64,000 nt of DNA from JAWCQZ01 sp038869515 [NCBI: Halobacteria archaeon] (GTDB taxonomy: Archaea > Halobacteriota > Syntropharchaeia > JACQPP01), in NCBI GenBank assembly GCA_038869515.1, contig JAWCQZ010000009.1:19239-83238 (forward strand), read 5' to 3'. Each line of letters opens with the position of its first letter. Position 1 is the stretch's first letter. Below, in pieces: positions 51,388-59,800 of this stretch. The notes under the pieces were generated by a model that was not told the DNA's origin, did no database searches, and saw only the letters and a program-made list of their open reading frames with translations. Made by a program: the position numbers and the translations under genes.

Positions 51388-53712
51388 ATGCTGGCCATGC
51401 CTCCTCCGGAGGTCAGGTTCAAGGTCGCCAAGGCCACCCCCCGCCAGGACGGCCAGAAGGCCGCCGAGTTCAGTTCCGACGCCCTGCTCCAGCTGCAGGT
51501 CTCCCCGGGGGAGATGGTCAGCATCACGGGGCCCGTCGGCACCACCGTGGCGAAGGTTTGGAGGATGGACCGGGCGGACCAGGTCCCCACCGGCGTGCCC
51601 TTCATCCGCATCGACGGCCCCACCCGCGACTCAATCGGGGCGCGCATCGGCGACGAGGTCCTCGTGGTGAGGGCCCAGGAGCGCAAGGATGCGAGGCGGA
51701 TCGTCGTGGCTCCGGCACGGGAGGGGGCCCGCCTCTCGGCCTCCCTGGCGCCCCAGGTGAGGAAGCGGCTCCTGACCCTCCCGCTGGTGGCGGGCGACCT
51801 GTTCTACTTCGAGCGGGGCCCCTTCGGGTTCGAGGAGGCGCAGCGCTACCTCATGCGGGTCGTGGAGACCGAGCCGCCAGGCGTGGTGCTGGTGTCGGAG
51901 GAGACCCAGATGGTCCTCGAGGCGGCCGAGGAGGAGGCGGGGGCGGAGGAGTCCGGGCCAGCTCCGACGGGTCCGGGAGCCGTCGGGGAGGCCGCCCCCG
52001 CCCCGGCGTCGGGCATCCACTACGAGGACATCGGCGGCCTCCGCCGGGAGCTCTCCCTGGTCCGGGAGATGATAGAGAAGCCCCTGCGCCACCCCCAGCT
52101 CTTCGAACGGCTCGGCATCGAGCCGCCGAAGGGGGTGCTCCTCCACGGCCCCCCGGGGACGGGGAAGACCCTCATCGCCCGGGCTGTCGCGAGCGAGAGC
52201 GGCGCCCGCTTCTTCTCCATCGCAGGGCCCGAAATCATCTCCCGCTACTACGGCGAGCCGGAGAAGAGACTCCGGGAAATCTTCGAGAAGGCGCGGAAGA
52301 GCGCGCCGGCCGTCATTTTCCTCGACGAGATGGACGCCATCGCCCCGAAGCGGTCGGAGGTGACCGGCGAGGTGGAGCGGCGGGTGGTGGACCAGTTGCT
52401 CTCGCTCATGGACGGACTCCAGGGGCGCGGCCAGGTCATCGTCATCGCCGCCACCAACCGGCCCAACGCGATTGACGAGGCGCTGCGGCGGCCCGGGAGG
52501 TTCGACCGGGAGATCGAATTGGGCGTCCCGGGCCGGGAGGACCGGCTGGACATCATGAAAATCCACACGCGAAGGATGCCCCTGGCCGACGAGGAGGGGC
52601 GCACCCTCGCGCTCGACGACCCGGCCCGCGAGCGGCTGCTGGCCGACCTGGCCGCCCAGACGCCGGGGTTCGTGGGGGCGGACCTCGCCGCCCTCTGCCG
52701 CGAGGCGGCCATGAAGGCCCTCCGGCGCCACCTGCCGAAACTGGAGGGCGAGACCATCCCCCCGGAGGCCATCGAGCAGATGCAGGTCCGGCCCGAGGAC
52801 TTCCGGGAGGCCCTCCGGGAGATGGAGCCCTCCGCCCTGCGGGAGGTGCTCTTCGAGATTCCCGAGGTCTCCTGGGAGGAGGTGGGCGGCCTCGGCCCCG
52901 TGAAGCAGGAGGTCCGCGAGATGGTGGAGTGGCCCATCCACCACCCCGAGCGGTTCGAGCGGATGGGCATCCGGGCCCCCCGCGGCATCCTGCTCTACGG
53001 GCCCCCCGGAACCGGCAAGACCCTCATGGCGAAGGCGGCCGCCCAGCAGGCGGGGGTGAATTTCATCTCCATCCGGGGCCCCGAACTCATGAGCAAGTGG
53101 GTGGGGGAGAGCGAGCGGGCGGTGCGGGAGATTTTCCGCAAGGCGCGCCAGGCGGCCCCCTGCGTCGTCTTCTTCGACGAGATGGACGCCATCGCGCCCG
53201 TGCGGGGGTGGGACGTCTCGAACGTGGGGACGACGGAGCGCGTGGTGAACCAGCTCCTGTCGGAGATGGACGGGCTCCAGAAGGCGGGAAGCGTGGTGGT
53301 CCTGGCGGCCACCAACCGGCCGGAGATCCTCGACCCCGCCCTCATCCGGCCCGGACGGTTCGACCGGCTCCTCATGGTGGGCCCCCCTGACTGGGAGGGG
53401 CGGCTCGAGATCCTCAAAATCCACACCCGGAAGATGCCCCTCGACCCCGACGTGGACCCGGGCCAACTGGTGGAGGCGACCGAGGGCTACGTGGGCTCCG
53501 ACCTGGAGAGCCTCTGCCGGGAGGCGGCGATGGTGGCGTTGCGGCGGGACGGCGATGTGACCGGGGTCTCCCGCGCCGACTTCCAGGAGGCCCTGCGCCG
53601 GGTCAAGCCGTCGGTGACCCGGTCCATGATGGAGCGCTACGAGAAGGTCCGGGAGGCCCTGGAGGGGGGGCTCTCGGCGGCCCGGGCGCGGGCGGTCGAG
53701 GGCTACAGATAG
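51388..53712 (+). CDS. cdc48: CDC48/VCP-type AAA+ ATPase
   Basis: A 774-residue unfoldase. Residues 1-185 form the double-psi-barrel N domain; D1 has Walker A GPPGTGKT (about 254-261) and Walker B VIFLDEMDAI; D2 has Walker A GPPGTGKT (about 537-544) and Walker B VVFFDEMDAI. It uses ATP to pull proteins into the proteasome or other fates. A linker of Glu/Gly/Pro lies at about 180-205. The start at 51388 has a GGAGG site 7 nt upstream; 51397 is an alternative that fits the TATA box at -27. Confidence 0.93.
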   Translation: MLAMPPPEVRFKVAKATPRQDGQKAAEFSSDALLQLQVSPGEMVSITGPVGTTVAKVWRMDRADQVPTGVPFIRIDGPTRDSIGARIGDEVLVVRAQERKDARRIVVAPAREGARLSASLAPQVRKRLLTLPLVAGDLFYFERGPFGFEEAQRYLMRVVETEPPGVVLVSEETQMVLEAAEEEAGAEESGPAPTGPGAVGEAAPAPASGIHYEDIGGLRRELSLVREMIEKPLRHPQLFERLGIEPPKGVLLHGPPGTGKTLIARAVASESGARFFSIAGPEIISRYYGEPEKRLREIFEKARKSAPAVIFLDEMDAIAPKRSEVTGEVERRVVDQLLSLMDGLQGRGQVIVIAATNRPNAIDEALRRPGRFDREIELGVPGREDRLDIMKIHTRRMPLADEEGRTLALDDPARERLLADLAAQTPGFVGADLAALCREAAMKALRRHLPKLEGETIPPEAIEQMQVRPEDFREALREMEPSALREVLFEIPEVSWEEVGGLGPVKQEVREMVEWPIHHPERFERMGIRAPRGILLYGPPGTGKTLMAKAAAQQAGVNFISIRGPELMSKWVGESERAVREIFRKARQAAPCVVFFDEMDAIAPVRGWDVSNVGTTERVVNQLLSEMDGLQKAGSVVVLAATNRPEILDPALIRPGRFDRLLMVGPPDWEGRLEILKIHTRKMPLDPDVDPGQLVEATEGYVGSDLESLCREAAMVALRRDGDVTGVSRADFQEALRRVKPSVTRSMMERYEKVREALEGGLSAARARAVEGYR

Positions 53713-53749
53713 AGAGGTTTTTCCCGGAGCGCTGCGCACAATCAGGGCC

Positions 53750-54091
53750 ATGGGAATCCTCGTCTTCTATCCTGCCTCCGAAGCGGGGAAGCGGACCTGG
53801 CTCGAACTCAATCTCGGGCACGGCGTCCCAGGATACGCCGTCGGCTGGTTCGGGGACGGCGACATGAAGAAGCGGATAGAGATGTGGCTCGCCCAGGGGG
53901 GGACCCCCAAGGGGAGAATCGGGAACCACCCGGTCTGGAGCGACCTCCAGGCCAACCGGCCCTTCGCCCTCCGCATCGGCGGGAACGGGAGCATGGAGAC
54001 GTCGGAGATATACTCCCTCGCCCGCAAACTGGTTCGCGAGCAGGAGGCGAGCCTCCTGAGCGGGGCGCCGCCGGTCATCCACAGGCCGTAG
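53750..54091 (+). CDS. Small hypothetical protein
   Basis: A 113-residue protein of unknown family. Strand-rich first half (GILVFYPA, WLELNLGHG), a mid-part DMKKRIEMWLAQGGTP, and a helical end EIYSLARKLVREQEAS. A TATA-like GGTTTTTCC at about 53717 is near -30. It lies 38 nt after cdc48. Confidence 0.5.
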   Translation: MGILVFYPASEAGKRTWLELNLGHGVPGYAVGWFGDGDMKKRIEMWLAQGGTPKGRIGNHPVWSDLQANRPFALRIGGNGSMETSEIYSLARKLVREQEASLLSGAPPVIHRP

Positions 54092-54153
54092 GAAGATTGG
54101 GAGATTTGAAAATCCGAGATTGAGTGTTCAATCTCCCAATCCCGAAGTCGCCC

Positions 54154-54399
54154 TTACTTCTTCGTCTCCACGATGACGTTGTCCTTCACGGACCTCACCG
54201 CGTCCGAGGCGATGAGGACGTGGCCGCCCTCCGAGCGGAAGTCGCTGGTGTCGAGGTTGATGTCGGGCTTGACGACGAGGTCCACCATGGCTCCCGTCTT
54301 GACGTCCACCACGACGTCGGCCAGGACGCCGAGATCGGCCCCGTCCACGCTGACGACCCGCTTCGAATGGAGTTCCTTGCCGAAGACCTTGCCGGCCAT
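54154..54399 (-). CDS. PRC-barrel domain protein
   Basis: An 81-residue PRC-barrel: KVFGKELHSKRVVS, DLGVLADVVVDVKTGAM and a strand-rich end. In archaea such small proteins are linked to CdvA/cell division, RNA metabolism or photosynthesis-derived folds; no specific role is given. ATG 54399 follows a reverse TATTTAAAT near 54422-54430 at about -27. That box lies in the 3' end of the ferredoxin gene. Confidence 0.75.
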   Translation of the reverse strand: MAGKVFGKELHSKRVVSVDGADLGVLADVVVDVKTGAMVDLVVKPDINLDTSDFRSEGGHVLIASDAVRSVKDNVIVETKK

Positions 54400-54422
54400 T
54401 TTTGAAACCAGGAGACCGTGAT

Positions 54423-54608
54423 TTAAATACTTGCCCGCGGCGGGAACGAAACCGCGCCCGTCGGGCAGGCGGGGAGGCACGCGCCGCAGGAGACGCAGAG
54501 GCCGCCCGCAACCCGGGGAACCTCCTCGGCCGTGAGCGCGCCCGTCGGGCAGACCTCGACGCACCCCCAGCAGCCGGTGCAGAGGCCCCCGAGGATGGAC
54601 GGGGTCAC
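54423..54608 (-). CDS. 2[4Fe-4S] ferredoxin
   Basis: A 61-residue ferredoxin with two clusters: CTGCWGCVEVCPTG (about 10-23) and CVSCGACLPACPTG (about 39-52). The GTG start overlaps the CbiF stop (GTGA). As last gene of the cobalamin operon it may supply electrons for cobalt reduction, ring contraction or another step. Confidence 0.85.
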   Translation of the reverse strand: MTPSILGGLCTGCWGCVEVCPTGALTAEEVPRVAGGLCVSCGACLPACPTGAVSFPPRASI

Positions 54609-55507
54609 CGCTTTCCTCCGCCGGGCTTGGCCTTCCGGTATCCGTGGGTGAAGGAGGGGTCGTAGAGCCTCGACCGGGGCCGGCGGCCGTTGGGGCCCCA
54701 GGTGGAGTAGCCCTTGCGGGGGGTCCCGAGGGCCGGCCCAGCGAGGATGAGCGTGGTCTTGTCCATGGAGGCCTCCCGCATCCTCTGCGGCAGGTCGGCC
54801 AGGGTCCCCCGGACGACCCGCTGGTCGGGCCACGAGGCGCGGTAGACCGCCATCGCCGGGGTGTCGGGGGGAAGCCCGCCCGCCCGGAGGTCGCGGCATG
54901 CGCGGCCGGCGAGGCCCGCGGAGAGGAAAAGGGCCACCACGGCGCCGTGGGAGGCGAGGGACTTCAGGCTCTCCCGCTCCGGGACCGGGGTCCGCCCCTC
55001 GGCCCGGGAGATGATGACGGTCTGGCTCACCTCGGGGATGGTCAACTCCTGCCCGAGAGCGGCGGCGGCCGCGAGGAACGACGAGACCCCCGGGACGAGT
55101 TCGTAGGGGACTCCGTCTTCCTCCAAGAGCCGCAGCTGCTCTTCCAGGGCTCCGAAGATGGCGGGGTCGCCGTCGTGGAGCCTGACCACGGTCTTCCCCC
55201 GCCGCACCGCCTCGACCGCGGCCTCGTGGATCTCCTCGAGGGTCATCTTGGCGGAGTCCCACCGCTCGGCCCGCCTGGGAAACAGGGCCTTCATGCCCGG
55301 GGAGATGAGGGAGCCGGCGAACACCACCGCGTCGGCCGACTTGAGGGCGCGCAGCCCCTTGACGGTGATGAGGCCGGGGTCGCCGGGTCCGGCCCCGACG
55401 AAAATGACTCGGCCGCCCCTCGCCCGCTTCGCGGGCTCGGGCCAAGGCGCAAAATCGCTGCCCTCGCTCCCTTCGGTCGCTCGGGCGCGATTTTGCGGGG
55501 TTGCCAT
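54605..55507 (-). CDS. cbiF: Precorrin-4/cobalt-factor IV C11-methyltransferase CbiF with repeat-derived N-terminus
   Basis: A 300-residue SAM enzyme methylating C-11 of the corrin ring. VIFVGAGPGDPGLITVKG is the family start and LHDGDPAIFGAL the second motif. The ATG at 55507 is inside a palindromic element, and there is no other start between it and the catalytic fold, so about 33 N-terminal residues (ATPQNRARATE... to RARGGR) are encoded by the repeat. The stop of cbiH overlaps this ATG by one base (TAATG). Normal CbiF proteins begin directly with the VxFVGAGPGDP strand. Confidence 0.87.
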   Translation of the reverse strand: MATPQNRARATEGSEGSDFAPWPEPAKRARGGRVIFVGAGPGDPGLITVKGLRALKSADAVVFAGSLISPGMKALFPRRAERWDSAKMTLEEIHEAAVEAVRRGKTVVRLHDGDPAIFGALEEQLRLLEEDGVPYELVPGVSSFLAAAAALGQELTIPEVSQTVIISRAEGRTPVPERESLKSLASHGAVVALFLSAGLAGRACRDLRAGGLPPDTPAMAVYRASWPDQRVVRGTLADLPQRMREASMDKTTLILAGPALGTPRKGYSTWGPNGRRPRSRLYDPSFTHGYRKAKPGGGKR

Positions 55508-55605
55508 TATGGCGACTCCGCAGAACCCGTCCCGAGCGAAGCGAGGGGCGGGTTCTGCGCCTCGCGCCCGCCGTCGCTTCGCGAGCGGGCGCGGAGGTCA
55601 TATTT
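55415..55605. repeat. Double palindromic element at the cbiH/cbiF junction
   Basis: One palindrome pairs GGCGCAAAATCGC (55448-55460) with GCGATTTTGCGG (about 55487-55498), the other pairs CGCAGAACCCG (about 55518-55528) with CGGGTTCTGCG (about 55550-55560), each enclosing GAGCGAAGCGAG or GCTCCCTTCGGTCGC loops. The tail GGCGACTCCGC is shared with the element at 45.6 kb. The element codes the C-terminal tail of CbiH and the start of CbiF. Confidence 0.78.
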
Positions 55606-56364
55606 TTTCTGGTAGCCGCGCGGCGTCACCATCCGGTCGCCCAACCAGTAGGTCTGGGAGTTGCCGATGATGAGGGTCGTCAGCATCCCGATTTCATGGT
55701 CGAGCATGTGCTCCAGATCGGTCCGGACGACCTGCTGCCCGGGCCGGTAGGCCGATTTCACGATGCCCACGGGGGTCTCCGGCTTGCGGCATTTGAGCAG
55801 GAGGTCGCGGGTCCGGCCAATCTGCCACGTCCGCCGCCCGCTCTTCGGATTGTAGAGCCCGATGACGAAGTCGGCCCGGGCGGCCGCCTCGATGCGCTCC
55901 TCGATGACCTCCCACGGGGTCAGGAGGTCGCTGAGGCTGATCCCGACGAAGTCGTGCATCACCGGCGCCCCCAGCAGGGAGGCGACGCTCGAAATCGCCG
56001 TCACTCCGGGGACCACCTCGACCTCGGGGTTCTCCCCGGGCCTCCACCCCCGTTCGCGGAGGACGTCGTAGACGAGCCCGGCCATGCCGTAGATGCCCGC
56101 GTCGCCGCTGGAGACGATGGCGACCGTCTCGCCCCGGGCGGCCCGGTCCACCACCGCGACGGCGCGGTCAATCTCCTCGGTCATGCCGGTCTCGATGACC
56201 TCCTTGTCCTGGATGAGGTCCTTCACGAGGCCGATGTAGGTGGAGTAGCCCACGACCAGATTCGCCTCCCGCAGGGCCTTCGCGGCCCGGAGGGTGATGT
56301 GCTCCCTGTCTCCGGGGCCGAAACCGACGACGTAGATTTTGCCGAGGCTTTTCGCTACATCCAT
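55507..56364 (-). CDS. cbiH: Precorrin-3B/cobalt-factor III C17-methyltransferase CbiH
   Basis: A 285-residue SAM enzyme that methylates C-17 and contracts the ring. Motifs: YVVGFGPGDREHITLRA (N-terminal), IYGMAG and SSGDAGIYGM, and EVVPGVTAIS. The family fold ends near GYQKKYDLR; the remaining 28 residues (ARSRSDGG... to SAESP) come from the palindromic element. The start ATG 56364 lies downstream of another long repeat. Confidence 0.87.
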   Translation of the reverse strand: MDVAKSLGKIYVVGFGPGDREHITLRAAKALREANLVVGYSTYIGLVKDLIQDKEVIETGMTEEIDRAVAVVDRAARGETVAIVSSGDAGIYGMAGLVYDVLRERGWRPGENPEVEVVPGVTAISSVASLLGAPVMHDFVGISLSDLLTPWEVIEERIEAAARADFVIGLYNPKSGRRTWQIGRTRDLLLKCRKPETPVGIVKSAYRPGQQVVRTDLEHMLDHEIGMLTTLIIGNSQTYWLGDRMVTPRGYQKKYDLRARSRSDGGREAQNPPLASLGTGSAESP

Positions 56365-56374
56365 TTCCCCTCCA

Positions 56375-56605
56375 CGCTCGCGCACGCGCGACGGCCTACT
56401 CGCCCTCGCTCGCTTCTGGGAACGCAAACCCAGTCTCTCGAAAAGTTGCAGCAAGAGCAAGGGCCGCCGCGCGAGGGGGGCGTGCGGCGCCAATTTTGCG
56501 AGGAGCGTCGAGCGAAGCGAGACGCGACGAGCGGCGCCGGCGAGGGCGAGCGAAGCGAGCCCGAGCCACGCCCCCGAGCGCGCGGCCCGTCGAGTAACCA
56601 CGAAT
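56375..56605. repeat. Long GC-rich palindromic element (copy B) between cbiG and cbiH
   Basis: A gene-free stretch inside the operon with CTCGCGCACGCGCGACGG, later GGCGCCAATTTTGC, GTCGAGCGAAGCGAGACGCGAC, CGAGCGGCGC, and the end GAGCGCGCGGCCCG, all shared with the copy at 7719-7878 in the same order. Several arms can pair within it, e.g. around GAGCGAAGCGAG. It breaks the otherwise tight overlap of cob genes. Confidence 0.7.
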
Positions 56606-56610
56606 GGCAA

Positions 56611-57729
56611 CTAACGCGCTCCATCTCCATCCGCCTCCCGAAACGGAATCCTCGCCACCGCAAGCGTCAGCATGTTCGCCTTCACCTTCGGCACCACCAA
56701 TTCCCCGAGCCCCCCGTTCCCCGCCGCTCTCCCCGCTGCAATCATCGAGGCGGGCTCGGAAACGCCGAAGGTTCCCGCATACTTGAACACCTTCTGGCTC
56801 GGGTTCGGCAGGTCCACCACCGTGTTCAACTCCTCCTTCGTGAAGGTCTCCAGGGACCAGCCGTATTTGTCGCACAGGTGCCGGAACGCGGGCTCCTCCC
56901 CCTTCCGGTCGAGGGTCGCCAGGGCCCGGACCGACAGGGCCGAGAGCCCGTTCTTGGCGAATGTCTCCAGCAGGAAGCGCTCCGCCTCCTCGGGGGCGAC
57001 GCCGATGTCGCACCCCATTCCGGCGACCAGTGACCGGGGCCGGTAGACGACCGCCTTTTTACGGACCTCCTCCGGGACGGGGCCGTCGGTGATGACGAGG
57101 GCCGCCTTGAACCGCGGGTCCGCGGCTTCGGCCATCGGGACCGGGTGGAGGTTCCGCGGCAGGGGCCCCTTCCACCACCCCCGCTCCCCGGCGGTCTGGA
57201 CCACGGCCACCGGCTCCTCGTTGACGACCGACGCGCTCACGGCGGTGACGTTGCGCTCCTCTTCGAGGGTCCAGCCGAACTCCCGCCCGAGAATGTCCAC
57301 CGGGACGGTCCGGTTCACGTCGGAGGCCGTGGTGACCACCGGGAGCGCGCCGAGGGCCTCCGCGACCCGGCCCGCCAGCCGGTTCGCCCCGCCCACGTGG
57401 CCGGAAAGGACCGAGATGGCGAACTGCGCCCGGTCATCCACGACCACCACCGCGGGGTCGACGTGCTTGTCCTCCAGCAGCGGCGCGATGACCCGCACCA
57501 CCGCCCCGAGCGAGACGAAGAAGACGTGGCCGTCGTAGTCGCTCCAGATTTTCGCGGCGAAGTCCACCAGGCCCCCGTCGAACGTGGGCACCTCCGCCCC
57601 TGGCGGGAGGTGGTCCCTGCCTTTGCCGCCCACGAACAGTTCAGACCCGGGCAGCCTCTCCCGGAGGCGGAGGGCGTGCTGGATTCCGTGTTTCGTGAGG
57701 GCGATGACGGCCCATCGGGGGTCGCTCAT
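56611..57729 (-). CDS. cbiG: Cobalt-precorrin-5A hydrolase CbiG
   Basis: A 372-residue enzyme that opens the lactone ring and releases acetaldehyde. N-terminal WAVIALTKHGIQHALRL, middle FVSLGAVVRVIAPLL, and the C-terminal domain VAGMGCDIGVAPEEAERF are its marks. The end TLAVARIPFREADG runs up to the repeat. It overlaps cbiL by 4 nt (ATGA). Confidence 0.9.
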   Translation of the reverse strand: MSDPRWAVIALTKHGIQHALRLRERLPGSELFVGGKGRDHLPPGAEVPTFDGGLVDFAAKIWSDYDGHVFFVSLGAVVRVIAPLLEDKHVDPAVVVVDDRAQFAISVLSGHVGGANRLAGRVAEALGALPVVTTASDVNRTVPVDILGREFGWTLEEERNVTAVSASVVNEEPVAVVQTAGERGWWKGPLPRNLHPVPMAEAADPRFKAALVITDGPVPEEVRKKAVVYRPRSLVAGMGCDIGVAPEEAERFLLETFAKNGLSALSVRALATLDRKGEEPAFRHLCDKYGWSLETFTKEELNTVVDLPNPSQKVFKYAGTFGVSEPASMIAAGRAAGNGGLGELVVPKVKANMLTLAVARIPFREADGDGAR

Positions 57730-58481
57730 GTGGCCGCCCTCCGGGGGGCGGGGACCTCGGCCTGCGGCGGCCTTCCCCCGCCGTCCTTCTTCACGAAAAT
57801 CACCGACATATACTCCAGTTTCTTGACCGAATCGAGCTCTCCCCGGGGGCACTCCCACGCCTTCCCGTCGGCGGCGACGAAGAGCCTCCGGTCCGGGAAC
57901 CGCCCGAGGACCTCGACGATGCGGGAGACCAGGTCGGGGTTCCTGGGGATCTTCATGATGACCACGTTCTCGTAGGACGCGATGGACTCCTCCAGGTTCG
58001 GCGCCCAGGCCGGAATCATCAGGAGCGACTCGTCCCCCTCCGCCAGAGGCAGGTTGGTGAGGGCGGCGGTCCATGACACCGCAGACACCCCGGGCACCGT
58101 TTCCACCTCAATGTCGGGATGGCGCTCCGCCATCTTGCGGGCGACGTAGTTCCATGTGGAGTAGAGCATCGGGTCCCCGAGGGTCAGGAACGCCACGTCG
58201 CGCCCCTGCCGCAACTCGGCCGCAATCGCGTCGGCGGCGCGGGTCCGGTGTCCGTCGCGCTCGGCGGGGTCGCGCGTCATGGGGAAGAGGAGTTCCAGGA
58301 CCGCGGGGAAGTCCCGCCCCGCCAGTTTCTTCGCCACCCCGAGCGCGAGGCTGGGGCGGTCGGGGTAGGATTTCGGGGCGGCGACCACCTCGACCGTTTC
58401 GAGGATTTTGCGGGCCCGCAGTGTGAGGAGGTCGGGGTCCCCCGGGCCCATGCCGACGCCGTAGAGTTTCCCGGACTTCAT
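57726..58481 (-). CDS. cbiL: Cobalt-factor II C20-methyltransferase CbiL
   Basis: A 251-residue SAM methyltransferase of the precorrin family: LYGVGMGPGDPDLLTLRA at the start, AFLTLGDPMLYSTW and ETVPGVSAVSW. It places the C-20 methyl group. The C-terminal 20 residues are Pro/Arg-rich. The ATG 58481 overlaps the cbiET stop. Confidence 0.9.
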   Translation of the reverse strand: MKSGKLYGVGMGPGDPDLLTLRARKILETVEVVAAPKSYPDRPSLALGVAKKLAGRDFPAVLELLFPMTRDPAERDGHRTRAADAIAAELRQGRDVAFLTLGDPMLYSTWNYVARKMAERHPDIEVETVPGVSAVSWTAALTNLPLAEGDESLLMIPAWAPNLEESIASYENVVIMKIPRNPDLVSRIVEVLGRFPDRRLFVAADGKAWECPRGELDSVKKLEYMSVIFVKKDGGGRPPQAEVPAPRRAAT

Positions 58482-59800
58482 CCGTCCCGCCTCCACGCCG
58501 CGACGCGGTCAGCTTCGCTGCCCGTCAGCGCCTCCCTGCGGGACGCGCTGACGAGGAACACCGGGTTGAGGGCTTCCAGCCGCGTCATCTCGAGAATCGG
58601 CGCCCCCCGAGCCACCGAAATCTGTGAGACCTCCGCCTCCATCCCGAGGTCCTTCAGGGCGCGCCACGCCTCGGAGAGGTTCTCCAGGGTCGCGAAGGAG
58701 AGAACCACGCGTCCCCCGGGCTTCAGGGCGCGGGCGACGGCGGAGAGGATGGCCTCCATCTTCCCGTCCGTCCCGCCGACGAAGACGGCGTCGGGAGGGG
58801 GGAGGCCCGCGAGGGCGTCGGGGGCCGACCCGTGGACGACCTCGACGTTCCCGGCGCCGAACCGGGCGCAGTTCGCGCGGATGAGGTCGGCGTCCCCCGC
58901 GTTCTTCTCGACTGCAAAGGTGCGGCCCCCGGGGGCCAGCCGCGCGGCCTCGATGGCCACGGAGCCGGAGCCCGCCCCGATGTCCCACACCACCGAGTCG
59001 GGCCGCAACCGCATCTTCGAGAGCGCCACGACCCGGACCTCGGTCTTCGTGATGAGCCCCGCCTTCGGCTTGCGCTGCAGGAAGAGGCCCTCCGGGACGC
59101 CGAAGCCGGGCCACTCCACCCGGCCGCCGTCCCCCTCCCCGCCCTCCTGCCGGACCAGGACCACCACGTTCAACGGGGCGAATTTCTGGGCGGCGATGTC
59201 CGCGGGGGCCCCCTCCACGACCCGCTCGTGGGGCCCGGCGAGGTTCTCGCACACCACCATCCTCCAGCCCGCCCCGCCCCGGGCCAGGAGGAAGCGGGCG
59301 ATGGCGTCGGGGGTGTTCCGGTCGTCGGTGAAGAGCCCGAGCTTCCGGGCCCCCAGGTGGTCCGCGAGGGTCTCGAGGGGCTTCCCGTGGACCGAGACGA
59401 AGAGCGCGTCATCCCACGGCTCCTTAGCCCGGGCGAATGCGAGTTGCATGCTGCTGACGTTGGGAAGGACCTCGAACCACTCCCGGGGCAGCCTGGACAT
59501 CAGCGTGCGGGCGATGCCGTGGAAGAGGGGGTCGCCGGAGGCGAGGACGGTGATGCGCCTCTTGCCGCGGTTCTCCCGGATGGCCTGGACTGCCTCATCG
59601 AGTTTGCCTGTCACCGGTATCTTCTGAGCGGAGCCGTTGAACATCTCAAGCAGGCGATGGCCGCCCACCAGCATCTCCGAGGACTCGACGACCGCCCGGG
59701 CCCGGGCATCGAGACTCTCGGGGCCGTTGTCGCCGACGCCGACGATGAAAACCAAGGATGAAGGTCCTTCCGCCTTCATCCTTCCGCCTTTCTCCGTCAT
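58478..59800 (-). CDS. cbiET: Bifunctional precorrin-6Y/7 methyltransferase-decarboxylase CbiET
   Basis: A 440-residue fusion. The N-terminal half is CbiE (FIVGVGDNGPESLDARARA, VLASGDPLFHGIARTL), which methylates C-5; the C-terminal half (from about 225) is CbiT with a SAM site DIGAGSGSVAIEAARL, which methylates C-15 and decarboxylates C-12. ATG 59800 overlaps the cbiD stop (ATGA). A heptamer-like run (GGCGGATGAAGGCGGAAGG) at the start region gives the odd N-terminus TEKGGRMKAEG. Confidence 0.92.
   Translation of the reverse strand: MTEKGGRMKAEGPSSLVFIVGVGDNGPESLDARARAVVESSEMLVGGHRLLEMFNGSAQKIPVTGKLDEAVQAIRENRGKRRITVLASGDPLFHGIARTLMSRLPREWFEVLPNVSSMQLAFARAKEPWDDALFVSVHGKPLETLADHLGARKLGLFTDDRNTPDAIARFLLARGGAGWRMVVCENLAGPHERVVEGAPADIAAQKFAPLNVVVLVRQEGGEGDGGRVEWPGFGVPEGLFLQRKPKAGLITKTEVRVVALSKMRLRPDSVVWDIGAGSGSVAIEAARLAPGGRTFAVEKNAGDADLIRANCARFGAGNVEVVHGSAPDALAGLPPPDAVFVGGTDGKMEAILSAVARALKPGGRVVLSFATLENLSEAWRALKDLGMEAEVSQISVARGAPILEMTRLEALNPVFLVSASRREALTGSEADRVAAWRRDG

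Noticed and set aside
56375-56605. Extended N-terminus of CbiH through the repeat
   Set aside because: The frame is open upstream of 56364 but the residues are low-complexity Ala/Arg/Leu text from the repeat, and a normal start ATG lies at the fold.
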